Below are positions 7,860-14,836 of a DNA stretch of 64,000 nt, in pieces. This DNA is from Mucilaginibacter yixingensis (lineage in GTDB: Bacteria; Bacteroidota; Bacteroidia; Sphingobacteriales; Sphingobacteriaceae). The position numbers were made by a program, and so were the translations under genes. How positions within the stretch are numbered: the first letter of the stretch is position 1; each line of letters opens with the position of its first letter. The notes beneath the pieces were generated by a model. The model saw nothing but the letters and a program-made list of their open reading frames with translations. It ran no database searches and was not told where the DNA came from. The DNA lies in contig NZ_CP160205.1 in NCBI RefSeq assembly GCF_041080815.1, positions 3,472,001-3,536,000 on the forward strand, written 5' to 3'.

Positions 7860-8990
7860 ATGAATTTTAAGCTACAAGCACAAGACCCGCTCAGTAAGGC
7901 GCGCGCCGGCGAGATCACTACAGATCACGGCACCATACAAACCCCCATTTTTATGCCGGTAGGCACCGCGGGGACAGTAAAAGCCGTTCATCAGCATGAG
8001 TTGCTGAACGATGTTAACGCGCAGATTATTCTGGGCAACACTTATCATTTATACCTGCGCCCCGGCCTGAATACGCTGGAGCAAGCCGGTGGCCTGCACA
8101 AATTTAACGGATGGGATAAGCCCATACTTACAGACAGTGGCGGCTACCAGGTGTATTCGCTAACAGAAGTACGGAAGATTAAGGAAGAAGGCGTAACCTT
8201 CCGCTCGCATATTGACGGCTCTAAACACCTATTTACGCCAGAGAATGTGATGGACACCCAGCGCACCATAGGCGCCGATATTATTATGGCGTTTGATGAG
8301 TGTACCCCTTACCCGTGCGACTATAATTACGCTCGCCGATCGCTGGATATGACTCACCGCTGGCTGAAACGCTGCTGCGACCGATTTGACAGCACGGAGC
8401 CTAAATATGGCTACAGCCAAACGTTGTTCCCTATTGTTCAGGGCTCGGTTTATAAAGATCTGCGCATCAAATCGGCAGAAACCATTGCGTCTTTTGAGCG
8501 CGAGGGCAATGCCATTGGCGGCCTTTCTGTGGGCGAGCCTGCCGAGGAAATGTATGCCATGACAGAAGTTGTGTGCAACATACTACCGGAGCAGAAACCG
8601 CGTTACCTGATGGGAGTAGGTACTCCGGTTAATATATTGGAGAACATTGCTTTGGGTATTGATATGTTTGATTGTGTGATGCCTACGCGCAACGCACGCA
8701 ACGGCATGTTGTTTACAAAAGATGGCATCATCAACATACGGAACGAGAAGTGGAAGAACGATTTTTCGGCTATTGAAGCCAATAGCGATCTGCATGTAGA
8801 CCGTCATCACACTAAGGCTTATCTGCGCCACCTGATAACCAGCGGCGAGATTTTGGGCGCACAGATTGCCAGCCTGCACAACCTGCATTTTTACTTGTGG
8901 CTGGTAAATACTGCCCGCGAAAAGATCATAGCAGGCGAATTTTATGAATGGAAAAAAACAATGGTTAACCGCTTAGGGCAACGTTTATAA
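7860..8990 (+). CDS. tgt: tRNA-guanine(34) transglycosylase (queuine tRNA-ribosyltransferase)
   Basis: A 376-residue TIM-barrel enzyme of bacterial Tgt length. Seen motifs: TPIFMPVGTAGTVKAVH, LTDSGGYQVYSL, GADIIMAFDECTPYP containing a catalytic aspartate, AIGGLSVGEP, MGVGTPVNIL and MFDCVMPTRNARNG, which holds the nucleophilic aspartate region. Zinc-binding and C-terminal regions follow in order. It exchanges guanine-34 for preQ1 in tRNAs Asp, Asn, His and Tyr, the committed tRNA step of queuosine synthesis. No other queuosine genes are adjacent. Its TAA overlaps the ATG of the LptF/G gene by one base; in Bacteroidota tgt-lptG-like pairs are a familiar arrangement. Confidence 0.95.
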   Translation: MNFKLQAQDPLSKARAGEITTDHGTIQTPIFMPVGTAGTVKAVHQHELLNDVNAQIILGNTYHLYLRPGLNTLEQAGGLHKFNGWDKPILTDSGGYQVYSLTEVRKIKEEGVTFRSHIDGSKHLFTPENVMDTQRTIGADIIMAFDECTPYPCDYNYARRSLDMTHRWLKRCCDRFDSTEPKYGYSQTLFPIVQGSVYKDLRIKSAETIASFEREGNAIGGLSVGEPAEEMYAMTEVVCNILPEQKPRYLMGVGTPVNILENIALGIDMFDCVMPTRNARNGMLFTKDGIINIRNEKWKNDFSAIEANSDLHVDRHHTKAYLRHLITSGEILGAQIASLHNLHFYLWLVNTAREKIIAGEFYEWKKTMVNRLGQRL

Positions 8991-10087
8991 TGAGCAAATT
9001 CATCAACCGCTACCTAAAAGTTATAGACAGGTATATTATGCGAAAATACCTGGGCACCTTTGTGTTTACGCTGGTCATCTTTTCGGTAATTACCGTGGTT
9101 TTTGACATCTCAGAACGCCTGGATAACTTCCTGAAAGGCGGGGCATCACTGCGCGATATTATATGTGAGTACTACGCAGGCTTTGTGCCATTCTACCTCA
9201 ATATGCTCTCGCCACTGATCAATTTCCTGGCGGTGATCTTCTTTACGGCCAAGATGGCCAACCAAACAGAGATTGTGCCGATACTGAGCGGCAAGGCCAG
9301 TTTTAACCGCTTCCTGCGCCCTTATTTCCTCTCGGCTACGCTCATCTTTATCGTATCGTTATTTGTTAACGTATACCTCATCCCCTACACCAACAGGTTG
9401 ATGAACAACTTTGCCAACGTTTATTTTAACGACGTTGACCCTACCCGCAGTGAGACCCATATTCAGCTAAACAAAGAGACCTTCGTGTATTTACAATCGT
9501 ACGATGAGACGATCCACATGGGTTATAATTTCATCCTCGAAAAATTTAAAGGGGATGAAATGCGTGAAAAATTAACAGCGCCCACTATCCGGTTTGACTC
9601 GGTAAAGCACAGCTGGTCTATCCCGCAATACCAGGTAAGGTATGTAAATGGGCTCAGAGAAAGCATGAAAACAGGTTACAATAAAGACACCGTTCTTGAC
9701 ATGAAGCCTACAGATTTTGTGCTGCGCGATAACGTTTATCAGGCCATTTCTACCCGCGCCCTGGCCGCTGGCATTACCAAAGAAAAAGAACGCGGCACAG
9801 GCCTTCTAATACCCATGCAGTTTGAAATGTATAAGCGTTTTGTATACCCAATGTCAACGTTTGTACTGACGCTTATTGGTGTCTCCATTTCATCGCGCAA
9901 GGTGCGCGGCGGCATTGGCTTGCCTTTAGGAATTGGGATTTTTCTGTGTTTTACCTACATTGTGGTAGACCGCTTTGCCTTTGTATTTTCTATTAAAGGC
10001 GGCATGCCGCCTGGGTTCACGGTGTTTATTCCTAACGTTTTATTTGGTATATTGGGCTTATTCATGCTCAGAAAAGCACCCAAATAA
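8990..10087 (+). CDS. LptF/LptG family lipopolysaccharide export permease
   Basis: A 365-residue YjgP/YjgQ family protein. The N-terminal half has three membrane segments (LGTFVFTLVIFSVITVVF, a second around residues 60-85, a third around 105-130), then a soluble periplasmic region (about residues 140-270, beta-jellyroll expected), then three more helices ending FIPNVLFGILGLFMLRK. In the Lpt machine LptF and LptG form the inner-membrane part that, with LptB ATPase, extracts LPS toward LptC. Whether this copy is LptF or LptG is not decided. It overlaps tgt by one base and abuts the EamA gene directly. Confidence 0.88.
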   Translation: MSKFINRYLKVIDRYIMRKYLGTFVFTLVIFSVITVVFDISERLDNFLKGGASLRDIICEYYAGFVPFYLNMLSPLINFLAVIFFTAKMANQTEIVPILSGKASFNRFLRPYFLSATLIFIVSLFVNVYLIPYTNRLMNNFANVYFNDVDPTRSETHIQLNKETFVYLQSYDETIHMGYNFILEKFKGDEMREKLTAPTIRFDSVKHSWSIPQYQVRYVNGLRESMKTGYNKDTVLDMKPTDFVLRDNVYQAISTRALAAGITKEKERGTGLLIPMQFEMYKRFVYPMSTFVLTLIGVSISSRKVRGGIGLPLGIGIFLCFTYIVVDRFAFVFSIKGGMPPGFTVFIPNVLFGILGLFMLRKAPK

Positions 10088-10990
10088 ATGGACCAGCAAC
10101 CGGCGGAAAAAGGCATCAACAAGAACTTACTCATCCTCCACTTTACTGTTTTTATCTGGGGATTTACCAGCATCCTGGGGGCGCTTATCAGCATCTCTGC
10201 GGTGCAACTGGTATGGTATCGCGTGCTCATTGCGTCGGCAAGTTTGTTCCTTTATTTCCGTTTCGGCGGGCGGCAAATCAGGGTTTCTAAGGCCGCGTTT
10301 ATCAAATTATTTTTCACCGGGGCATTGGTAGGCGGACACTGGATTTTGTTCTTCCAGGCCATCAAATCATCTACCGTTCCGGTAACGCTGGTATGCCTCT
10401 CCTCCATGACTTTGTTTACCGCCTTCCTGGAACCACTGTTCAAAAAGAAGAAGATCTCTAAGCTCGAAATATTGGCCGGCGCGCTCATCATCACTGGCAT
10501 CCTCATTATCTTCAAATTTGAAACCCGGTACACTATGGGTATCATTTTTGGGCTACTGAGCGCCTGCGCAGCCAGCATTTTTTCTATCATCAACTCTAAA
10601 CAAGTGCAGCAAATTGAAGCTCCTGTTATCTCTCTTTACGAGCTTTTGGGCGCCCTTTTCTGGATCACTATTTACTTGCTCTTCACCCACGGATTCAACG
10701 CCGCAATGCTGATCGGCTGGCATGACGCGGGCTATCTGGTACTGCTCGGCACGGTTTGCACATCGCTCGCTTACGTGTCCGGCGTGTCTGTCATGCGCGA
10801 AATTTCGGCCTTTAAGGTAGCGCTGATCACCAACCTGGAGCCGGTCTACGGCATCATCCTATCGTTCCTTTTCTTTGGCGAAACTAACCGCTTAACGCTC
10901 GGTTTTTGGGTGGGCGCCATCATCATTTTATCTACCATTTTTCTGTTCCCAGTAGCCCAAACACAGCTGGAAAAACGCCGTTCTAAGTAG
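10088..10990 (+). CDS. EamA/DMT-family transporter
   Basis: A 300-residue integral membrane protein with ten predicted hydrophobic segments in two EamA repeats (first FTVFIWGFTSILGALISISA, second about residues 152-285). The RhaT/EamA superfamily includes exporters of amino acids, purines and other metabolites; substrate is not deducible. The ATG at 10088 follows the stop of the LptF/G gene with no spacer, so it is read as the third gene of the tgt operon. The C-terminus is basic (EKRRSK), consistent with a cytoplasmic tail. Confidence 0.85.
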   Translation: MDQQPAEKGINKNLLILHFTVFIWGFTSILGALISISAVQLVWYRVLIASASLFLYFRFGGRQIRVSKAAFIKLFFTGALVGGHWILFFQAIKSSTVPVTLVCLSSMTLFTAFLEPLFKKKKISKLEILAGALIITGILIIFKFETRYTMGIIFGLLSACAASIFSIINSKQVQQIEAPVISLYELLGALFWITIYLLFTHGFNAAMLIGWHDAGYLVLLGTVCTSLAYVSGVSVMREISAFKVALITNLEPVYGIILSFLFFGETNRLTLGFWVGAIIILSTIFLFPVAQTQLEKRRSK

Positions 10991-11694
10991 CCTTTTTCTC
11001 AGGGTAGGGGAGAGTTTTGGCTCATCCAGCTTGCTTTCCGGAGCGATACTTCCGTATACATTTCCACCAATCTCATCCATTTTCAGTAGAAATTAAGGGC
11101 TATAATCCGTCATTACTTAGTGTTCATTTATTCTGATTATATCTCATTATTTAAAACCACACCAAAACCATCAATTTTGGATCATATAACAGCCAAAAAC
11201 ACATATCATATCAATTTATATTATTAAAATAATTAATTATAAATCAGATAAATAATAAACTTATATAAAATTTAATTTCAGATAAAAACATCACGTCGAA
11301 AACAAAAATACTAATAATTTTAGCACAGTGTCAAATATGATACATTTATTAAATTTTAACAACTAATAATCAAATATTTAAACCATATAAATTGAATAAA
11401 AAATTCACAATCAGTCTATCTGCACAAACAGAGAACTGCTTAGTGTAATAAATCATGAATACTTCCACCGCGACTTCTCAAGTGAAGTTTTTCTTCACCT
11501 GATTTTGCAAACAGAAAATCAAGGCTAAAAAAGAGACAAAAACCCGATGCCGTTCCTGACTGGGTTTTGTGAGCTTAGCAGACCGATGAGCGACCGCACC
11601 AGAGGCAGTCAGCAGGTGCCCCTCTCCCACTTTTATTAGTCGATAAAAAAACAGATATTAGGTAATACAGTTATCAACTAAACACTATCAGCTG
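10991..11694. other. AT-rich 704-bp intergenic region without a recognisable gene
   Basis: From about 11100 to 11460 the sequence is strongly AT-rich, in contrast to the coding DNA around it. No credible coding frame is seen. GTGAAG-TTTTT-CTTCAC (around 11475-11491) is a perfect short hairpin. ACAAAAACCC (about 11537) pairs with GGGTTTTGT (about 11563), a terminator-like stem. AGAGGCA ... TGCCCCTCT (about 11601-11626) is a further imperfect hairpin. It may hold a transcript leader, a noncoding RNA or a decayed gene; nothing decides between these. Confidence 0.4.
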
Positions 11695-12006
11695 ATGAGA
11701 TTAAAAACCATTTTTATTGTTGTGGTAGCCGTACTGCTCACCGTGGTGATTATGCAGAACTCCGGGCCGGTTTACTGGAAGATTCTTTTCTTTACCACCT
11801 ACACCTCCAAGCTCACCGTTTTACTGGTGATGGCAGTGCTGGCCTTTATTGCCGGGTACCTGGCCGGTCGCCCGAGACGCACACGTTTCAGCAACGATGC
11901 GAACCATGGTTATGACGAGCCTAACCGCGAGCGCACCAATGACTATACCGATAAACCATCCAGTACACTAAGCGATGAAGACCGCGATTACATCAGCGGC
12001 GACTGA
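11695..12006 (+). CDS. Small LapA-domain-like membrane protein
   Basis: A 103-residue protein with two hydrophobic helices (about residues 5-21 and 41-60) separated by the short turn QNSGPVYWKILFF, the pattern of the LapA (DUF1049) family, followed by an arginine-rich and then hydrophilic tail (NRERTNDYTDKPSS). E. coli LapA works with LapB in LPS assembly control; in Bacteroidota the role is not established. Monocistronic: preceded by the AT-rich gap and followed within 5 bp by a strong terminator shared with ispE. Confidence 0.6.
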   Translation: MRLKTIFIVVVAVLLTVVIMQNSGPVYWKILFFTTYTSKLTVLLVMAVLAFIAGYLAGRPRRTRFSNDANHGYDEPNRERTNDYTDKPSSTLSDEDRDYISGD

Positions 12007-12009
12007 TAA

Positions 12010-12049
12010 CAAGAAAGGCATCCTTTGCGGGATGCCTTTCTTGCTTTTT
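12010..12049. terminator. Bidirectional terminator between LapA-like gene and ispE
   Basis: Stem AAGAAAGGCATCC / GGATGCCTTTCTT with a 4-base loop region and T-run on the plus strand, between convergent genes. The stem base AAGAAAG/CTTTCTT recurs in the terminators at 25041 and 59673. Confidence 0.85.
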
Positions 12050-12051
12050 GA

Positions 12052-12855
12052 TCAGACGTTATAAAACACCTGGTTATCTTTTTCGAGCGCCGAGAGATCG
12101 GGCCGCTCTTTGAAAACCCCGAAGACAGATGCCCCGCTCCCACTCATGCAGGCATAGAGCGCGCCGGCCTCATACAATGCTGATTTCACCCCGCGGATGA
12201 CCGGGTGATTTTTGAAGATGGACGTTTCAAAATCGTTCCGGATATATTGCTTCCAGTCGCCCACCGGCAGCGACACCAGTTCTTTCAGTGACCGCTCTGA
12301 TGGCTGCGGCTTTACTCCCCGGTAAGCCTCGGCAGTGGAGACGTGCGCAGGCGGCATCACCAGCACCAGGTGATAGACAGAGAGGTCAAGATCTACCGGC
12401 TCAAACTGATCGCCTTTTTCAAATGCATACACCGGTTTACCCTCAATAAAAAAAGCACAATCTGCGCCCAGTACACGCACATAGTCGCGCATCTGTTCAT
12501 TGCTTAGATTTAAAGAGAATTCTTTATTCATCAACTTGAAAAAAAACGCCGCGTCTGACGATCCTCCGCCCAAACCAGCACCAATAGGGATGTGCTTATG
12601 CAGATGAATTTTCACCGGCGGCAGATCAAAATCGGCCTTTAACAAGTGATAGCCTTTGATGCAAAGATTGTCTTCTACCTGGCCGGGGATACCCAATCCG
12701 CTGGCCTCAAAACTCAGTTCGTTGGCAGGTACAATTTCCAGGGCATCGGTAATGTTGATGGGATAAAAAATGGTTTCCAGATTATGGTAGCCGTCGGCCC
12801 GGCGCTCGGTTATATTAAGACCAATGTTGATCTTTGCGTTTGGGAAAGCGATCAT
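12052..12855 (-). CDS. ispE: 4-diphosphocytidyl-2-C-methyl-D-erythritol kinase
   Basis: A 267-residue GHMP kinase. N-terminal FPNAKINIGLNITERRADGY contains the substrate-binding lysine region, PIGAGLGGGSSDAA is the ATP-binding glycine-rich loop, and the C-terminal ACMSGSGASVFGVF is the third GHMP motif. It phosphorylates CDP-ME in the non-mevalonate isoprenoid pathway, so the host should use the MEP route. The ATG at 12855 is chosen because it begins the conserved MIAFPNAKINIGLN; the frame continues upstream but across the promoter region. A TACATTTG box lies about 46 bp upstream. Slightly shorter than the E. coli enzyme (283). Confidence 0.93.
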   Translation of the reverse strand: MIAFPNAKINIGLNITERRADGYHNLETIFYPINITDALEIVPANELSFEASGLGIPGQVEDNLCIKGYHLLKADFDLPPVKIHLHKHIPIGAGLGGGSSDAAFFFKLMNKEFSLNLSNEQMRDYVRVLGADCAFFIEGKPVYAFEKGDQFEPVDLDLSVYHLVLVMPPAHVSTAEAYRGVKPQPSERSLKELVSLPVGDWKQYIRNDFETSIFKNHPVIRGVKSALYEAGALYACMSGSGASVFGVFKERPDLSALEKDNQVFYNV

Positions 12856-12876
12856 AAATTTGATTAACAATTGATG

Positions 12877-12884
12877 TATTTTTG
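12877..12884 (+). promoter_or_regulatory. Candidate promoter box upstream of thyA
   Basis: TATTTTTG matches TAnnTTTG on the plus strand. It overlaps the ispE leader on the other strand. If used, the thyA message would carry a ~155-base leader containing the family C hairpin. The -33 element is not at the standard distance, so this is tentative. Confidence 0.35.
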
Positions 12885-12901
12885 CACATCCGATAGGATG
12901 G

Positions 12902-12909
12902 CAAATGTA
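12902..12909 (-). promoter_or_regulatory. Candidate promoter box for ispE
   Basis: On the minus strand TACATTTG (12909 to 12902) matches TAnnTTTG and would give a leader of about 40 bases ahead of the ispE ATG at 12855. Confidence 0.5.
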
Positions 12910-12947
12910 GATTATTTTTATTTGTAGGTTGCAAGCCATCGCTTGCA

Positions 12948-13039
12948 GTTCATAGATGATAGTTCATGGATCATAGTGTATTGAGACACTAAAAATGATT
13001 TACCGATTTTCTATGAACTACAATCCATGAACAATGAAC
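12948..13039. repeat. Dispersed inverted repeat, family C (copy 1), thyA leader
   Basis: AGTTCATGGATCATAG (12961-12976) is the imperfect complement of CTACAATCCATGAACA (13018-13033): 13 of 16 positions pair. Additional GTTCAT / ATGAAC units lie outside. The right arm ends 9 bp before the thyA ATG at 13048. Confidence 0.7.
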
Positions 13040-13047
13040 TAAAGACC

Positions 13048-13869
13048 ATGAAACAATACCACGACCTGATGCGCCACGTTTTGGAGAACGGCGCCCAGAA
13101 ACACGATAGAACAGGCACCGGCACCATCAGCGTGTTTGGCTACCAGATGCGCTTTAATTTGAAAGACGGCTTCCCCCTGGTGACCACCAAGAAGCTGCAC
13201 CTGCGCTCTATCATCCATGAGCTGATCTGGTTTCTGAGCGGCGATACCAATATCAGTTACCTGAAAGAAAACGGCGTGCGCATTTGGGATGAGTGGGCAG
13301 ACGCCGATGGCAACCTCGGTCCGGTTTATGGTTACCAGTGGCGTTCGTGGCCTAAACCTGATGGTGGACATATCGATCAGATCAGCCAGGTGATAAAACA
13401 GCTTAAAACCAATCCGGATTCTCGTCGCATTATGGTATCGGCCTGGAACGTGGCCGATGTTGACCAGATGGCCCTCCCACCCTGCCACAGCTTGTTTCAA
13501 TTTTACGTGGAGCCGGCGGATGCGTCAGTAGGCGAAACAAAAGGCAAACTGTCTTGCCAGCTCTACCAACGCAGCGCTGATATTTTCCTGGGCGTACCTT
13601 TCAACATTGCCTCCTATGCCTTGCTCACCATGATGCTGGCACAGGTATGCGATCTGGACCTGGGCGATTTTGTGCACACCTTTGGCGATGCGCACATCTA
13701 CAACAATCACCTGGAGCAGGTAAACCTGCAACTCACCCGCGAGCCACGCCCGCTGCCCACCATGAAGATCAACCCAGAGGTGAAAGACATCTTCAGTTTC
13801 AAGTACGAAGATTTTACGCTGGAGAATTATGATCCATGGCCGCACATTAAGGGCGAAGTGGCGGTTTAG
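13048..13869 (+). CDS. thyA: Thymidylate synthase ThyA
   Basis: A 273-residue classical thymidylate synthase: [52 protein letters not shown], the catalytic cysteine in [12 protein letters not shown], the arginine motif [11 protein letters not shown] and the C-terminal [13 protein letters not shown]. It converts dUMP to dTMP using methylenetetrahydrofolate, releasing dihydrofolate that the nearby FolA recycles. The ATG at 13048 gives [15 protein letters not shown], the normal family start; an earlier in-frame ATG at 13027 lies inside the right arm of the repeat and would add seven residues, so it is rejected. folA follows after 365 bp of repeat-containing DNA. Confidence 0.96.
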   Translation: MKQYHDLMRHVLENGAQKHDRTGTGTISVFGYQMRFNLKDGFPLVTTKKLHLRSIIHELIWFLSGDTNISYLKENGVRIWDEWADADGNLGPVYGYQWRSWPKPDGGHIDQISQVIKQLKTNPDSRRIMVSAWNVADVDQMALPPCHSLFQFYVEPADASVGETKGKLSCQLYQRSADIFLGVPFNIASYALLTMMLAQVCDLDLGDFVHTFGDAHIYNNHLEQVNLQLTREPRPLPTMKINPEVKDIFSFKYEDFTLENYDPWPHIKGEVAV

Positions 13870-13915
13870 TTGTTGGAGATAGCTACGGGGCCAAAACAGA
13901 AAATAAAAAAAGAGA

Positions 13916-14019
13916 GGTGTCATGTTGAGCACCGTCGAAACACGAGCGTGGGGCTTGCCATCGTGGTAAGTCATTGCAATTAGACCTTCGCGCCCTTCGA
14001 CAAAGCTCAGGATGACACC
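13916..14019. repeat. Dispersed inverted repeat, family A-like (diverged copy), thyA-folA gap
   Basis: Outer arms GGTGTCATGTTGAG (13916-13929) and CTCAGGATGACACC (14006-14019) pair at 12 of 14 positions; inner CGTCGAA and TTCGAC units also face each other. This is the GTCATGCTGAG...CTCAGCATGAC subtype of family A. Confidence 0.65.
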
Positions 14020-14044
14020 CTCACTCGTTTCCATGCACTAACGA

Positions 14045-14150
14045 CGCCTACTTCAAACCTGATTGCCGCGGATACCGGCCCGCCTCTAAACGCTGTAGGC
14101 GTATGTGTGGAAAGCGGGAACTAACGCAACCTTAACACCGCCGGGTATTG
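14045..14150. other. GC-rich stretch with several facing complementary segments ahead of folA
   Basis: CGCCTAC (14045-14051) is complementary to GTAGGCG (14095-14101), and CCCGC (about 14079) to GCGGG (about 14113). ATACCGGC and GCCGGGTAT also face each other. The stretch is GC-richer than most gaps and could fold in the folA leader. It does not match a folate riboswitch that I recognise. Function unknown. Confidence 0.35.
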
Positions 14151-14234
14151 CTTTTCAAAAAAATATCCCTTTCTTCGCGGCAGACAGTAAACCAATTTAT
14201 AACTGCTTTTTAGAAAATCTCAACATCATCATAT

Positions 14235-14717
14235 ATGATTGTCTCTGCTATTGTCGCCATCGGCCAGAATAATGCCATTGGCAAAAACAACCAGTTGCTG
14301 TGGCATTTGCCCAACGACCTGAAACATTTTAAAGATATTACCAGCGGACACACCATCATTATGGGTCGCAAAACGTTCGACTCGCTGGGCAAGCCGTTGC
14401 CTAAGCGCCGCAACATTATCATCACCCGGCAAGATACCAGCATACCAGGAGCCGAGGTGGTACATACCGTGGAAGAAGCTTTGGCACTATGTGAGGGCGA
14501 AGAAGAGGTATTTATTGGCGGTGGCGCCGAGATCTACAAAATGGCTATGCCAAAGACCGACCGCATTTATCTCACCATCGTTCATCAAAGCTTTGACGCG
14601 GATGCTTACTTCCCGGAAATTGACCAAAATGAATGGAAAGAAACCGAGCGCGAAAACCACGCTGCGGATGAGAAAAACGCCATCCCGTACTCATTCATTA
14701 CGCTTGATCGGGCCTAA
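14235..14717 (+). CDS. folA: Dihydrofolate reductase
   Basis: A 160-residue DHFR. Visible: VSAIVAIGQNNAIGKNNQLL with WHLPNDLKHF (active-site acid in the N-D segment), TIIMGRKTFDSLGKPLP, RRNIIITRQ for NADPH binding, and EEVFIGGGAEIYKMAMP, the conserved glycine pair before helix F. It reduces dihydrofolate made by ThyA to tetrahydrofolate with NADPH and is the trimethoprim target. Length is typical of bacterial FolA. Same strand as thyA, but the gap with repeats makes a shared transcript uncertain. Confidence 0.95.
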   Translation: MIVSAIVAIGQNNAIGKNNQLLWHLPNDLKHFKDITSGHTIIMGRKTFDSLGKPLPKRRNIIITRQDTSIPGAEVVHTVEEALALCEGEEEVFIGGGAEIYKMAMPKTDRIYLTIVHQSFDADAYFPEIDQNEWKETERENHAADEKNAIPYSFITLDRA

Positions 14718-14772
14718 CATTTTGTGTCATCAAATTGTTTTAATTTAAAATTTCCGCATTAGGAAATTTTGT

Positions 14773-14780
14773 TAGATTTG
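14773..14780 (+). promoter_or_regulatory. Candidate promoter box for secDF
   Basis: TAGATTTG matches TAnnTTTG, with a TTTC at 14751-14754, a weak -33 position. A leader of about 50 bases would precede the ATG at 14837. Confidence 0.5.
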
Positions 14781-14836
14781 CCGTCTTATTAAAAAAACTT
14801 ACAGTTAAAGTATATATACAATTTTTATCATAAACA

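Noticed and set aside
11100..11460. Replication origin in the AT-rich gap
   Set aside because: No cluster of DnaA boxes and no dnaA, dnaN or gyrase genes nearby.
13027..13048. Upstream start of thyA at 13027
   Set aside because: It lies in the right arm of a family C repeat and precedes the standard family N-terminus at 13048.
14041..14127. Short coding frame ending in a run like IAADTGPPLNAVGVCV ahead of folA
   Set aside because: No start codon in frame with a plausible context; the region is better explained as structured leader DNA.
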